64,000 nt of DNA from Streptomyces sp. DH41 (GCF_029813785.1 NZ_JARVKY010000002.1:62001-126000), one strand, 5' to 3'. Counted from the stretch's first letter, positions 1-10,291 are shown. Program-made: numbers and translations. The notes: generated by a model from the sequence alone, not told the origin.

Positions 1-20
1 TTCGTGAATCGCTCGAACAT
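1..20 (-). CDS. Start of a Clp_N-type protein (partial, cut by window edge)
   Basis: Only the first six codons are present, reading MFERFT. That is the usual opening of Clp N-terminal-domain (ClpC-like) proteins. The ATG overlaps the TGA of the upstream HTH gene (ATGA), so the two are probably translated together. The identification rests on six residues and the pairing with a small HTH gene, and is therefore tentative. Confidence 0.4.
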
Positions 21-229
21 CAATGCCTCCCGTACTTCTTGTGCACGGCCTGCCTGCTGACCCCGAGTTCCGTGGCGATCTCCTGCCACGACCACCCCTG
101 ATTACGCGCGCTGCGCACCTGCACCGCCTCCAGCTGCTCCAGCAGCATCCGCAGTGCGGCGACGGCCCGCAGCCCGACCCGAGGGTCGCGATCACCCGCA
201 CGTGCGGCGAGATCCGTTGCTTCACTCAT
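20..229 (-). CDS. Small helix-turn-helix regulator
   Basis: 69-residue protein. The C-terminal half (about 40-69) reads GWSWQEIATELGVSRQAVHKK, a clear helix-turn-helix of the kind that sits beside Clp_N-domain genes in actinobacteria. An upstream in-frame ATG at 277 would add 16 residues, but those codons lie across the promoter and the GTTGAC repeats. The ATG at 229 coincides with the predicted transcription start, so a leaderless mRNA is likely. It probably regulates its own operon with the Clp_N-like gene. The target is not known from sequence. Confidence 0.75.
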   Translation of the reverse strand: MSEATDLAARAGDRDPRVGLRAVAALRMLLEQLEAVQVRSARNQGWSWQEIATELGVSRQAVHKKYGRH

Positions 230-230
230 A

Positions 231-275
231 TTGTCAATGTAGGTTGACGACGCCCGTCCGTCAACCCTGGTTGAC
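231..275 (-). promoter_or_regulatory. Promoter with repeated GTTGAC motif, probably leaderless
   Basis: Reading the minus strand, TTGACG (264-259) and TACATT (241-236) are separated by exactly 17 bases. This puts transcription start at about the A of the ATG at 229. GGTTGAC or its complement occurs at 242-248, 260-266 and 269-275, with TGTCAA at 232-237. These overlap both promoter boxes and look like operator half-sites for autoregulation. Confidence 0.6.
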
Positions 276-352
276 ATGCCGAGGGTGGCGCGGAGAACGC
301 GAACGGCGGGTCCGGACCACCGAACCCGCCGTGAACAATCTGGAGAAACGCG

Positions 353-1318
353 TCAGGAACCGCTGAGCACGATCTTGCCGAACTGCCCTCCGGAGGCCAT
401 CCGCTCGAATCCCTCGCGGGCCCGGTCCATCGACAGCACCTCGTCGATGACGGGACGTACGCCGGTCGCCGCGCAGAAGGACAGCAGGTCCTCCAGCTCG
501 TCCTTGGTGCCCATGGTGGAGCCGACGATTTTGAGCTCCAGGAAGAAGACCCGGGTCAGCTCGGCGTGGGAGGGCCGGTCGCCGCTGGTGGCACCGGAGA
601 TGACGAGGGTGCCGCCCGGCCGCAGCGACTTCACCGAGTGGGACCAGGTCGCGGCGCCCACCGTCTCGATGACGGCATCGACCCGCTGCGGCAGCCGCGC
701 GCCAGGCTCGACGGCCTCCACGGCGCCCAGTTCCAGGGCCCGCTTCCGCTTGGCCTCGTCCCGGCTGGTGGCGAAGACCCGCAGCCCCGCCGCCTTGCCC
801 AGCACGATCGCGGCCGTGGCGACCCCGCCGCCGGCGCCCTGCACCAGCACCGAGTCACCGGGACGCACCCCGGCGTTGGTGAACAGCATCCGGTACGCCG
901 TCAGCCAGGCGGTCGGCAGACAGGCCGCCTCCTCGAAGGAGAGCTCCTTCGGCTTGGGCAGGACGTTCCAGGTCGGCACGGCGACCTGCTCGGCGAACGT
1001 CCCCGGGTAGCGCTCGGTGAGAATGGAGCGGGGCTCCTTGGGGCCGACCCCGTGGCCGGTCTGACCGATCACGGAGTGCAGGACGACCTCGTTGCCGTCC
1101 TCGTCGACACCGGCGGCGTCGCAGCCGAGGATCATCGGCAGCCGGTCCTCCGGGAGGCCGACGCCACGCAGGGACCACAGGTCGTGGTGGTTGAGGGAGG
1201 CGGCCCTGACATCGATGACACTCCAGCCGGGACGGGCCTCGGGAGCCGGAAGCTCTCCCAACTCCAGGCCGGTCAGCGGCTGGTCGCGGTCGATTCGGGC
1301 GGCGTAGACAGCGAACAT
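353..1318 (-). CDS. Quinone oxidoreductase-like medium-chain dehydrogenase
   Basis: 321-residue MDR-superfamily protein. An N-terminal GroES-like catalytic domain (about 1-130, with NHHDLW and LGCDAAG) is followed by a Rossmann domain with the nucleotide loop VQGAGGGVATAAI near 155. The Cys/His set of a catalytic zinc site is not evident, so an NADPH-dependent quinone/enone reductase is more likely than an alcohol dehydrogenase. The ATG at 1318 starts the recognisable fold; upstream in-frame codons are Arg/Gly-rich and non-coding in character. It follows the malic enzyme gene on the same strand, about 190 bases downstream. The substrate is unknown. Confidence 0.85.
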   Translation of the reverse strand: MFAVYAARIDRDQPLTGLELGELPAPEARPGWSVIDVRAASLNHHDLWSLRGVGLPEDRLPMILGCDAAGVDEDGNEVVLHSVIGQTGHGVGPKEPRSILTERYPGTFAEQVAVPTWNVLPKPKELSFEEAACLPTAWLTAYRMLFTNAGVRPGDSVLVQGAGGGVATAAIVLGKAAGLRVFATSRDEAKRKRALELGAVEAVEPGARLPQRVDAVIETVGAATWSHSVKSLRPGGTLVISGATSGDRPSHAELTRVFFLELKIVGSTMGTKDELEDLLSFCAATGVRPVIDEVLSMDRAREGFERMASGGQFGKIVLSGS

Positions 1319-1512
1319 GACCTTGACGATAGGTTCCCGACCCGCCGACCGGAACCACGACGCCCTGTGACACACACCCTCTTGCCCCACCGACCCAGCT
1401 GCGCCGGGCCGCGCCACCCACCCCCGCCCAACCCCCGTGCCGCCCCACCGGCAAAAGCGAACGGCCCCGCCCACCAAGGACGAGGCCGTACACCACACAC
1501 AGCATCACACCG

Positions 1513-2742
<1,230 letters not shown>

Positions 2743-3383
2743 TTTGTCTTACCCCTTAAGAGTTCATGGTTTGAGGGTTTGTCCACTCCTGGTGAGGAAT
2801 GGGCGGGCACCGCGCAGGAAGATGGCCGTTGGGACCACGTGGGCCCTGCGCGACGGGCGCGCCGCACACGCGCCCTGAGCCCCTGATGAGGGGTGTAAAG
2901 AACCTTCTTACCCGACGGACACCCACCGCGACGAGTCCGATAAGCGCAAGCTCACATGTCGGACCACGAACGCCGCATGCCGGTGACATGACTCATAGCC
3001 AGGGATCCGGACAACTTCTCGGCACCCCTTGACAGGCCAGGAGAACGGACCCCCAAAGGTCGCACGTACGAGCGAACCGTGTCCGCATATCGAGGAATAC
3101 CGAAGATCTTCCGGCCGGAAGGGGTGATTCCCGTAAAGGTTCGGTCGTGATGTACCGACCTGGTGCGGTTCGGGGGGTCGCCCGTTATCCGATTTTGACA
3201 TGGCATCCCCCCTGAATGGCCGAGTCCGAATGGCAAGATGCCGTAATCACACGAGGTCGCGACGCTCGAAAGTGTGTGCTCTCGTCGACTCACGGCGCCT
3301 GCCGGACCCCCGGCCGGCGCCCCGCCCCACCGGAACCCCACCGTCCCCATCGGCATCTCCCTTCATCCGCCGGAGGAACCACC
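2743..3383. other. Intergenic region between divergent malic enzyme and ABC importer genes
   Basis: No convincing gene. It must hold two divergent promoters. Visible items are a perfect palindrome CTTCCGGCCGGAAG near 3108, TTGACA at 3195-3200 without a good -10 at 17 bases, and a GGAGG ribosome-binding site at 3372-3376 that fixes the start of the binding protein. Its length suggests extra regulatory input. Confidence 0.5.
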
Positions 3384-4346
3384 ATGACCGCAAGCTCCAC
3401 CCGTCGTACGACCGCCGCGCAGTCCCGGCTAGCAGCGGTCGGTGCGATCGCGGTCGCAGGCGCCCTGCTGCTCACCGGATGCGGCGACCAGACCGAGAAC
3501 AGCGACTCCGGCGGCAGCGACAACCAGTCCGCTGCGGGTGCTCCGCTGGCCGACAAGCTGCCGCAGTCCGTTCGCGACAAGGGCGTCATCAAGGTCGGCT
3601 CCGACATCGCCTACGCGCCGGTCGAGTTCAAGGACAAGTCCGGCGAGACGGTCGGCATCGACCCCGACCTCGCGGACGCCATGGGCAAGCAGCTCGGCGT
3701 GGAGTTCGAGTTCGAGAACGGCACCTTCGACACCCTGATAACCGGTCTGCGCTCCAAGCGGTACGACATCGCCATGTCCGCGATGACCGACACCAAGGAG
3801 CGCCAGGAGGGCATCGACTCGGAGACCGGCAAGAAGGTCGGCCAGGGCGTCGACTTCGTGGACTACTTCACCGCCGGTGTCTCGATCTACACCAAGAAGG
3901 GTGACGACCAGGGCATCAAGACCTGGGCCGACCTGTGCGGCAAGAAGCTCGTGCTGCAGCGCGGCACGGTCTCGGAGGACCTCGCCAAGGCCGAGAACGA
4001 GAAGTGCCCGGCCGGCAAGAAGATCTCCATGGAGGCCTTCGACAACGACCAGCAGGCCCAGACCCGCCTGCGCGCGGGCGGCGCCGACGCCGGTTCCTCC
4101 GACTTCCCGGTCGCGGCGTACGCGGTGAAGACCTCCGGCGGCGGCAAGGACTTCCAGCTCGTCGGCGAGCAGGTCGAGGCCGCGCCGTACGGCATCGCGG
4201 TCGCCAAGGACAACACCCAGCTGCGGGACGCCCTGAAGGCGGCGCTGGACGCGGTGATCGCCAACGGCGAGTACAAGAAGATCATGGACAAGTGGGGCGT
4301 GGCGGAAGGCGCCGTCACGGAGGCCACCATCAACGGCGGCAAGTGA
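3384..4346 (+). CDS. Amino-acid (glutamate-type) ABC transporter substrate-binding lipoprotein
   Basis: 320 residues. The signal peptide ends in a lipobox (LLLTGC, Cys33), so the protein is tethered to the outer face of the membrane. The remainder is a type-II periplasmic-binding-protein fold of the SBP_bac_3 (glutamate/glutamine) family: VIKVGSDIAYAPVEFKD, GIDPDLADAMGKQLG, and a C-terminal YKKIMDKWGV. The start is set by GGAGG eight bases before ATG 3384. It is the first gene of a binding protein-permease-ATPase operon. The family imports polar amino acids; glutamate is the likely but unproven ligand. Confidence 0.9.
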   Translation: MTASSTRRTTAAQSRLAAVGAIAVAGALLLTGCGDQTENSDSGGSDNQSAAGAPLADKLPQSVRDKGVIKVGSDIAYAPVEFKDKSGETVGIDPDLADAMGKQLGVEFEFENGTFDTLITGLRSKRYDIAMSAMTDTKERQEGIDSETGKKVGQGVDFVDYFTAGVSIYTKKGDDQGIKTWADLCGKKLVLQRGTVSEDLAKAENEKCPAGKKISMEAFDNDQQAQTRLRAGGADAGSSDFPVAAYAVKTSGGGKDFQLVGEQVEAAPYGIAVAKDNTQLRDALKAALDAVIANGEYKKIMDKWGVAEGAVTEATINGGK

Positions 4347-4376
4347 CCGCGCGGCGGGCACCGAAAGGCAACATCC

Positions 4377-5327
4377 GTGACTGTTGACATCGACAAAACG
4401 GCGGGCGGCCCGGCCGGTACCCCGCCGGCCGGACCGGAGGCCATCAAGGCCATCCCGGTCCGGCACTACGGGCGGTACGTCTCCGCGGTCGTCGCGATCG
4501 CGCTGCTGGCCGCCGTCGTCTACGCGTTCTCCCAGGGCAAGATCAACTGGGGTGCGATCCCGGACTACTTCTTCGACGACCGTGTCCTGACCGGCATGGG
4601 CAAGACCCTCCTGATCACCGTCCTGGCGATGCTGATCGGCGTCGTCGGCGGCATCCTGCTCGCCGTGATGCGGCTGTCCAAGAACCCGGTGACCTCGTCC
4701 ATCGCGTGGTTCTACATCTGGTTCTTCCGCGGCACGCCCGTCCTGGTGCAGCTGGTCGTCTGGTTCAACCTCGGCCTGGTCTTCGAGTACATCAACCTCG
4801 GTCCGTTCTATCGCGACGAGTGGTCGGACTTCATGACGCCGTTCCTGACGGCGCTGCTCGGCCTCGGCCTGAACGAGGCCGCGTACATGGCGGAGATCTG
4901 CCGCGCCGGTCTGCTGGCGGTCGACGAGGGCCAGACCGAGGCGGCGCACGCGCTCGGCATGAGCCACACCAAGACGCTGCGCCGGATCGTGGTGCCGCAG
5001 GCGATGCGCGTGATCGTGCCGCCGACCGGCAACGAGGTCATCAACATGCTGAAGACGACCTCACTGGTGTCGGTCGTCCAGTACGCCGAGTTGTTCCGGG
5101 TCGCCCAGGACATCGGGCAGACCTCCGGCGCCCCGGCCGAGATGCTGTTCCTGGCGGCGGCCTGGTACCTGCTGCTGACCTCGGTCTTCAGCGTCGGCCA
5201 GTACTACCTGGAGCGTTACTACGCCCGCGGCTCCAGCCGCAGCCTGCCGGCCACCCCGATGCAGAAGATCAGGGCGAACCTGCTGTCCCTGTCGAACCGC
5301 TCCAGCACGACGGGAGGTGCGGCATGA
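4377..5327 (+). CDS. Amino-acid ABC transporter permease (HisM/GlnP family)
   Basis: 316-residue membrane protein from GTG 4377. About five or six hydrophobic segments start near residue 35. [10 protein letters not shown] and the cytoplasmic EAA loop ([22 protein letters not shown]), which contacts the ATPase, are characteristic of polar amino-acid permeases. The single permease gene implies a homodimer. Its TGA overlaps the ATG of the ATPase gene (ATGA), so the two are translationally coupled. Confidence 0.92.
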   Translation: MTVDIDKTAGGPAGTPPAGPEAIKAIPVRHYGRYVSAVVAIALLAAVVYAFSQGKINWGAIPDYFFDDRVLTGMGKTLLITVLAMLIGVVGGILLAVMRLSKNPVTSSIAWFYIWFFRGTPVLVQLVVWFNLGLVFEYINLGPFYRDEWSDFMTPFLTALLGLGLNEAAYMAEICRAGLLAVDEGQTEAAHALGMSHTKTLRRIVVPQAMRVIVPPTGNEVINMLKTTSLVSVVQYAELFRVAQDIGQTSGAPAEMLFLAAAWYLLLTSVFSVGQYYLERYYARGSSRSLPATPMQKIRANLLSLSNRSSTTGGAA

Positions 5328-6085
5328 CCGCCATGGTCAAGGCCGAGGGCGTCCACAAGTCCTTCGGCGCCGTCGAGGTACTCAAGGGCATCGACCTGGA
5401 GGTGAAGCAGGGCGAGGTGTTCTGCCTCATCGGCCCCTCCGGCTCCGGCAAGTCGACCTTCCTGCGGTGCATCAACCACCTGGAGAAGATCAACTCCGGG
5501 CGGCTGTACGTCGACGGGGAGCTGGTCGGCTACCGCCAGAAGGGCGACAAGCTCTACGAGCTCAAGGACAGCGAGGTCGCGGTCAAGCGCCGGGACATCG
5601 GCATGGTCTTCCAGCGCTTCAACCTGTTCCCGCACATGACGGCCCTGGAGAACGTCATGGAGGCGCCGGTCCAGGTCAAGGGCGTGAGCAAGGCCCAGGC
5701 CAGGGACCGCGCGCGCCAGCTCCTGGAGCGCGTGGGCCTGGGCGACAAGGCCGGCAACTACCCCTCGCAGCTCTCCGGCGGCCAGCAGCAGCGCGTCGCC
5801 ATCGCGCGGGCCCTCGCCATGGACCCGAAGCTGATGCTGTTCGACGAGCCGACCTCGGCCCTCGACCCGGAACTGGTCGGCGACGTCCTCGACGTCATGC
5901 GCGACCTCGCCGAGTCCGGCATGACGATGGTCGTCGTCACCCACGAGATGGGCTTCGCCCGCGAGGTCGGCGACAGCCTGGTCTTCATGGACGACGGTGT
6001 GGTGGTCGAGTCGGGCAACCCGCGCGACGTCCTGACGGACCCGCAGCACGAGCGGACGAAGGCGTTCCTGTCCAAGGTGCTCTGA
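5324..6085 (+). CDS. Amino-acid ABC transporter ATPase (GlnQ/GluA-like)
   Basis: 253 residues with a complete nucleotide-binding domain: Walker [10 protein letters not shown] near 40, Q-loop [10 protein letters not shown], signature LSGGQQQR, Walker [14 protein letters not shown], and the switch histidine in VVTHEMGF. It powers uptake through the permease encoded just upstream. The ATG lies inside the permease stop (ATGA). A strong hairpin terminator follows 35 bases after the stop, closing a three-gene operon. Confidence 0.95.
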   Translation: MTAMVKAEGVHKSFGAVEVLKGIDLEVKQGEVFCLIGPSGSGKSTFLRCINHLEKINSGRLYVDGELVGYRQKGDKLYELKDSEVAVKRRDIGMVFQRFNLFPHMTALENVMEAPVQVKGVSKAQARDRARQLLERVGLGDKAGNYPSQLSGGQQQRVAIARALAMDPKLMLFDEPTSALDPELVGDVLDVMRDLAESGMTMVVVTHEMGFAREVGDSLVFMDDGVVVESGNPRDVLTDPQHERTKAFLSKVL

Positions 6086-6119
6086 TCCCCCGTACGTACG
6101 ACGGAACTCGTACGTACGA

Positions 6120-6159
6120 CGAAGGGGGGCGGTACGGAGATCCGTACCGCCCCCCTTCG
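6120..6159. terminator. Strong hairpin terminator, probably bidirectional
   Basis: A perfect inverted repeat pairs CGAAGGGGGGCGGTACGG with its complement through 6159, leaving a 4-base apex. It lies between the convergent ABC ATPase gene and the methyltransferase gene, and there is no long T-run. Just before it, CGTACGTACGACG is repeated twice (about 6091 and 6107). Confidence 0.85.
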
Positions 6160-6172
6160 GGCTGTCCCCGGG

Positions 6173-6949
6173 CTACTTGAGCGCCAGCAGCAGCGTGTCC
6201 GACGGCGAGCACCACACCGGTCGCGCCTCGCCGAAGCCCTTCTCGCGCAGCACGCGCGCGTGCCAGGCCGCCGGGGGCATGTCACCGTCGGCGTGCTCGC
6301 CGTAGATCTCGAAGCGGCGGGCGGTGGGCCCGGCGAGGACCGGGTCCTTGGCGGCGAGCTGCCACCACTCGGCCCAGTCGAGCGCGCCCTGTGACCGGGC
6401 GGCCGTCATCCGCTCGTGCCGCTGGGCGCGTTCGGCCGCGTTGATCCGGGGCGTCGTCTCGTCGATCATGTGGTCCGCGTTCATGAAGACACCACCGTCG
6501 CGGACCAGTTCCGCGACCCGACCGTAGAGGGCCGCGAGGGGTTCGGCGTGGAGCCAGTGCAGGGCCGTGGCGGTCAGGACGGCGTCGTAGGAGTCGTGCG
6601 GCAGCTTCGCCGTCCACTCGGGGTCCTTGAGGTCGGCGGTGACCAGACGGACCCGTTCGTCGCCCGCGAAGGTGCCCTCGGCGATGGCGAGGAGCGCGGG
6701 GTCGAGGTCCACGCCGGTGCTGGTGGCCTCCGGGAACCGGGCGAGCAGCCGGGCCGTGATGGTCCCGGTGCCGCAGGCGAGGTCGAGCACGCGCGGTGCG
6801 GGCCCGACCAGTGCCTCGACCATGTCCAGCATGATCCGGAAGCGTTCCTCGCGGTCCGGCATGTACCACTCCTGCTGCCGGTCCCAGCTGACCTGCCAGG
6901 CGTGCCAGTCGGCGGTCGTGGTGGTAGTGGTGATGTCCGCGTCCGTCAT
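6173..6949 (-). CDS. SAM-dependent methyltransferase, class I
   Basis: 258 residues from ATG 6949, which has GGAGGGG directly upstream. The SAM-binding glycine motif VLDLACGTGT lies near residue 55. An acidic residue ending beta-2 (GVDLDP) and a post-motif GGVFMNADHM follow, consistent with a UbiE/trans-aconitate methyltransferase-like fold. The N-terminus contains a run of threonines (ITTTTTT). It is convergent with the importer operon and divergent from the CGNR gene. The acceptor substrate is not predictable. Confidence 0.85.
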   Translation of the reverse strand: MTDADITTTTTTADWHAWQVSWDRQQEWYMPDREERFRIMLDMVEALVGPAPRVLDLACGTGTITARLLARFPEATSTGVDLDPALLAIAEGTFAGDERVRLVTADLKDPEWTAKLPHDSYDAVLTATALHWLHAEPLAALYGRVAELVRDGGVFMNADHMIDETTPRINAAERAQRHERMTAARSQGALDWAEWWQLAAKDPVLAGPTARRFEIYGEHADGDMPPAAWHARVLREKGFGEARPVWCSPSDTLLLALK

Positions 6950-7049
6950 CGAGCCCCTCCGTCGCATACATGAAGTAATACCCTGGAACCGCGATCAGCC
7001 ATTACCTGACCGCAGGCATGACCATAGAGCCCCTTCGTAAGGACTACAA

Positions 7050-7676
7050 GTGGAACTGGCCTATTACTCGGACTACGCCGTACGCCTCGTCAACACCGAG
7101 GAACCGGCACGGGGACAGGACTCCCTGACCTCGGTCGAGGCCGTCCGCGAGCTCTTCGGCGCCAACCAGTCGGCGGCCCGGCGTGCCACGGACGCGGACG
7201 TGACCCGGTTCCGCTCGGTCCGGGGACGGCTGCGGGCGGTCTTCGAGGCGGCCGACGGCGGCGACGAGACCCTCGCCGTGGACCTCTTGAACTCCCTGCT
7301 CCTGGAGTTCCCGGTGAGCCCGCAGATCTCCGGCCACGACGTCCGCGACGACGACGGCACCCCGCTGTGGCACATGCACCTGGCGGACCACCCGTCCAAC
7401 GCGACCGCCGGTTTCGCCGCCATCGCGGCGATGGGCCTGGCCTTCCACCTCACCGAGTACGGCGTGAACCGCCTGGGCCTGTGCGAGGCGGCCCCCTGCC
7501 GCAACGCGTACCTGGACACCTCCACCAACCGCTCCCGGCGCTACTGCTCCGACCGCTGCGCCACCCGCGCCAACGTGGCGGCCTACCGCGCCCGCAAGCG
7601 CCTGGAGGCGGACCGGGCGGTCAGCGGCCTGAGCGCCGACAGCGCCCAGCGGGCCACGGCGAACGGCGAGCGCTGA
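7050..7676 (+). CDS. CGNR zinc-finger (ABATE-domain) protein
   Basis: 208 residues, GTG start at 7050 with AAGGA upstream. The C-terminal 45 residues form a CGNR-type zinc finger: LCEAAPCRNAYLD and RRYCSDRCATRANVAAYRARK, with four cysteines in CX5C...CX3C order. The N-terminal ABATE domain (about 1-150) is of unknown ligand specificity. These proteins are thought to be transcription regulators responding to small molecules. Its last 94 bases overlap the 3' end of the convergent sodX gene. Confidence 0.85.
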   Translation: MELAYYSDYAVRLVNTEEPARGQDSLTSVEAVRELFGANQSAARRATDADVTRFRSVRGRLRAVFEAADGGDETLAVDLLNSLLLEFPVSPQISGHDVRDDDGTPLWHMHLADHPSNATAGFAAIAAMGLAFHLTEYGVNRLGLCEAAPCRNAYLDTSTNRSRRYCSDRCATRANVAAYRARKRLEADRAVSGLSADSAQRATANGER

Positions 7677-8017
7677 CCCGGCCTCAGCGGCCGGTAGCGC
7701 AGCCGCGCCCTGCCGAGTACGAGCTCCTCGGGGACGGCCCCGTAGTCGGTGCTGTCCCCGCCCGCGAACGCGTTGTCCCCGAGCACCCACCAGCCGGCCC
7801 CGCGCCGTTCCACGGCCCGCTTGACCACGAGCAGGTCCTGCTGGAAGGGATGCCGCAGCACGACCACGTCACCGGGCCGCACCCTGGCCCCCCAGTGCAC
7901 CAGGAGCACGTCCCCGTGGTGCAGCGTGGGCACCATCGACGGCCCGGTCACCTCGGCCGGCCCGAAGGGCAAGGCCCCTCTCGCGCGTTCGGTCTCCTGC
8001 GACAGCTGCTCCGGCAT
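7583..8017 (-). CDS. sodX: Nickel superoxide dismutase maturation protease (S26 family)
   Basis: 144 residues of signal-peptidase-I (S26) type. The catalytic serine is in GPSMVPTL (Ser27), the lysine in VVKRA (Lys66), and a WWVLGDNAFAGGDSTDYG box lies near 80. The neighbouring divergent sodN encodes a pro-peptide that must be cut to expose His1. SodX-type peptidases are the accepted partner for this. The ATG at 8017 is chosen because the S26 fold begins about 15 residues later. The 3' end overlaps the CGNR gene by 94 bases on the opposite strand. Confidence 0.9.
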   Translation of the reverse strand: MPEQLSQETERARGALPFGPAEVTGPSMVPTLHHGDVLLVHWGARVRPGDVVVLRHPFQQDLLVVKRAVERRGAGWWVLGDNAFAGGDSTDYGAVPEELVLGRARLRYRPLRPGQRSPFAVARWALSALRPLTARSASRRLRAR

Positions 8018-8163
8018 AACCCGGCACCTCCCCGGTCTTTCCTCCACCAGTCTCAGTCTCACCCCGGACTTTTGTCCTAAGCCCACGGGGGCACTCGCGA
8101 AATCGGGCCTCCCAGGGAGTAATGTCCCCCCTGAGAAGACGATCACGAGGAAGGAACGGCTGC

Positions 8164-8559
8164 ATGCTTTCCCGCCTGTTTGCCCCCAAGGTCACGGTCA
8201 GCGCCCACTGCGACCTGCCCTGCGGCGTGTACGACCCTGCCCAGGCCCGCATCGAGGCGGAGTCGGTGAAGGCCGTCCAGGAGAAGATGGCCGGCAACGA
8301 CGACCCGCACTTCCAGGCTCGCGCCACGGTCATCAAGGAGCAGCGCGCCGAGCTCGCGAAGCACCACGTCTCCGTGCTGTGGAGCGACTACTTCAAGCCC
8401 CCGCACTTCGAGAAGTACCCGGAGCTGCACCAGCTGGTCAACGACACCCTGAAGGCCCTCTCGGCCGCCAAGGGCTCGACCGACCCGGCGACCGGCCAGA
8501 AGGCCCTGGACTACATCGCCCAGATCGACAAGATCTTCTGGGAGACCAAGAAGGCCTGA
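8164..8559 (+). CDS. sodN: Nickel superoxide dismutase precursor
   Basis: 131-residue precursor. The first 14 residues (MLSRLFAPKVTVSA) are the leader. Cleavage would give mature HCDLPCGVYDP, the nickel hook in which the His1 amine, Cys2 and Cys6 bind Ni. The rest is a four-helix bundle that forms a hexamer. It removes cytosolic superoxide. The start has GAAGGA upstream, and sodX is divergent. In S. coelicolor this gene is nickel-responsive and its 3' UTR yields an sRNA against sodF (established knowledge); this locus has the matching arrangement. Confidence 0.98.
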   Translation: MLSRLFAPKVTVSAHCDLPCGVYDPAQARIEAESVKAVQEKMAGNDDPHFQARATVIKEQRAELAKHHVSVLWSDYFKPPHFEKYPELHQLVNDTLKALSAAKGSTDPATGQKALDYIAQIDKIFWETKKA

Positions 8560-8574
8560 TCACCGGTCATGCCG

Positions 8575-8672
8575 TTCGGCCCGCGTTTCAACTGGTCGCA
8601 CGGTCCTTCGGTCCGCACCCGTTCCGCGGTACGCCGAGCACGGCGTCCCTGCCGGACCGGGTGCGGTCTTCT
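8575..8672 (+). ncRNA. Probable sodN 3' UTR-derived sRNA (s-SodF-like) with terminator hairpin
   Basis: About 100 bases follow the sodN stop with no reading frame of note. They end in a long hairpin: CCGCACCCG (8613-8621) pairs with CGGGTGCGG (8658-8666), continues through TCCG/CGGA, and is capped by ACGCCG/CGGCGT (8631-8646). TCTTCTTTC follows. In S. coelicolor an sRNA of about 90 nt processed from exactly this position represses iron SOD. Its sodF target lies outside this window, so complementarity was not tested. Confidence 0.5.
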
Positions 8673-8746
8673 TTCGGGCTTCTCCCGGTCTTCTTTTCGC
8701 CGGCCGCGCGCGTGGCCGTGGGCCCGCGGCGTGAGGCCGCCGCCCC

Positions 8747-10291
8747 TCAGACCCGTCTGAGGCGGGTGAGCAGGCCCCGGTGCGCCCATCCCGTCCGGCG
8801 CAGGCCCATCCAGACGCAGCAGGCGGCCACGGCCAGCGCGAGCGCCGCCGCACCGGGCGCGGACGGGGCGGCGTTCATCACGGCGACGCCGGTCACCACC
8901 GCGACGAATCCGTCGAACTGCCATGCCACGATCATCAGCCCGGACAGATCGCCGAACGGCGTGACGACGGGGAGAAGCAGTGAGAGCGGCAGACGCGTCT
9001 TCATCTCACGCAGGAATCTGGCGCCGAGGGCCGACACGACCGACCCGGCCACGAGCAGGACCGTGTCGACCAGGCGTCCGCCGTGCTGCGGCCACCGGGT
9101 CACGACGGCGAGGCCGCCCCCCAGGGACGTTCCGACCGCTACGGCGGCCACGGGCCAGGTCAGCGTGCGGGCCGGCATCCCGCCCCAGCACTCGCCGAAC
9201 AGCGGGGCCAGGGTCAGCTCGTCGCGCAGACCACGCCAGGTCTCGCCCACCCAGCCGGACCCGAGGTACACGCAGACGGAGCCGGCCACCCACAGCGGCG
9301 GTACCGGGTCCCCGTCGGCTCCGGCCACCCCGAGCGTCAGCAGCGCACCGCCGGCCAGCAGGAGAGCCACGGCCGCGAGCGCGCGACCGCGTGTGCGCAG
9401 CGCCCGGACCACACCCTGATGGAGATGCCCGCGAAGGCGTCCGTCCGGACGGAACAGAGCCGAGGTGAGTCCGCGCGGCTCCGGCCGGTACAGGTCGAGC
9501 GCGTGATGGAGCGTACCCGTCAACACGTACGCCTGAGCCTGGGACGCGCGTGCCGACTCGCGGGCGAGTCTGGCCAGGTCGACCGTCCGGATCGCCCGGA
9601 AGGCCGCACGTCCGAGGGCCGCGGCGGTGGCCGTCAGCAGCCCGGCGAGGAACCACAGGGCCCCTGTGCCGTTCGTGGCCGCGGGGCCGCCCACCGTCAC
9701 GGCCGACGCCGCGGCGCCTACGGCGGAAGCGAACACCAGGTTGTCGGACACCGGTCGGACCTGGGCCCACAACCAGACGGCCGCAGTAGAAGCACTGAGC
9801 CCGACCGCGACCGCCATACCCTGCGTCGCGGTGCCAGGGTGGTCGAACAGGTCGGTCGTGAGATACGCCGCCGTGCACACCGACAGCAGCAGGGCGGCAC
9901 CGGCGTACGCCAGTCGGCGCCGGGCGATCGTGCCGAGGTAGCCCGTCGGGGACAGGTCCGTGGACATGAACACGTGCAGCAGGAAGGGCTGGAGCACCAG
10001 CGGCCCCCAGAACCGGCCGGCGAGTTGGGCGCCCCAGCACGCCGTCACCGCGAGAGCGCAGGCCACCGGCGTCGCGTCGGCGGGAGTTCCCAGCGAGACG
10101 AGCCCCGGCGACCTACTGGCGGCGTGGAGGGCCGGCAGCAGGAAGAAGACGCCGAAGAGAGCGACGAGGTAGACGGTGTACGCGCGGCCACGCACCGTGG
10201 CCCGGTCACCACGGCGGGCGTAGCGGTGCCGGACGGCGTGGACGCGGTCGCCGGCTCCGGCGTCGGGTGCCACGATGTCCCGCGTCGTCAT
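8747..10291 (-). CDS. Large multi-spanning membrane protein, permease partner of the ABC ATPase
   Basis: 514 residues with roughly ten hydrophobic segments. A central soluble stretch at about 220-300 is Arg-rich (RAAFRAIRTVDLARLARESARASQAQAY). Its ATG overlaps the TGA of the ATPase gene (ATGA), making it the obvious transmembrane subunit of that transporter. I do not recognise a named permease family; an ABC-2-like or bacteriocin-type exporter is possible. Function and substrate are unknown. Confidence 0.75.
   Translation of the reverse strand: MTTRDIVAPDAGAGDRVHAVRHRYARRGDRATVRGRAYTVYLVALFGVFFLLPALHAASRSPGLVSLGTPADATPVACALAVTACWGAQLAGRFWGPLVLQPFLLHVFMSTDLSPTGYLGTIARRRLAYAGAALLLSVCTAAYLTTDLFDHPGTATQGMAVAVGLSASTAAVWLWAQVRPVSDNLVFASAVGAAASAVTVGGPAATNGTGALWFLAGLLTATAAALGRAAFRAIRTVDLARLARESARASQAQAYVLTGTLHHALDLYRPEPRGLTSALFRPDGRLRGHLHQGVVRALRTRGRALAAVALLLAGGALLTLGVAGADGDPVPPLWVAGSVCVYLGSGWVGETWRGLRDELTLAPLFGECWGGMPARTLTWPVAAVAVGTSLGGGLAVVTRWPQHGGRLVDTVLLVAGSVVSALGARFLREMKTRLPLSLLLPVVTPFGDLSGLMIVAWQFDGFVAVVTGVAVMNAAPSAPGAAALALAVAACCVWMGLRRTGWAHRGLLTRLRRV

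Noticed and set aside
3429..4967. A 512-codon minus-strand open frame over the ABC importer genes
   Set aside because: No motifs and unnatural composition; explained by GC bias at third positions of the real genes.
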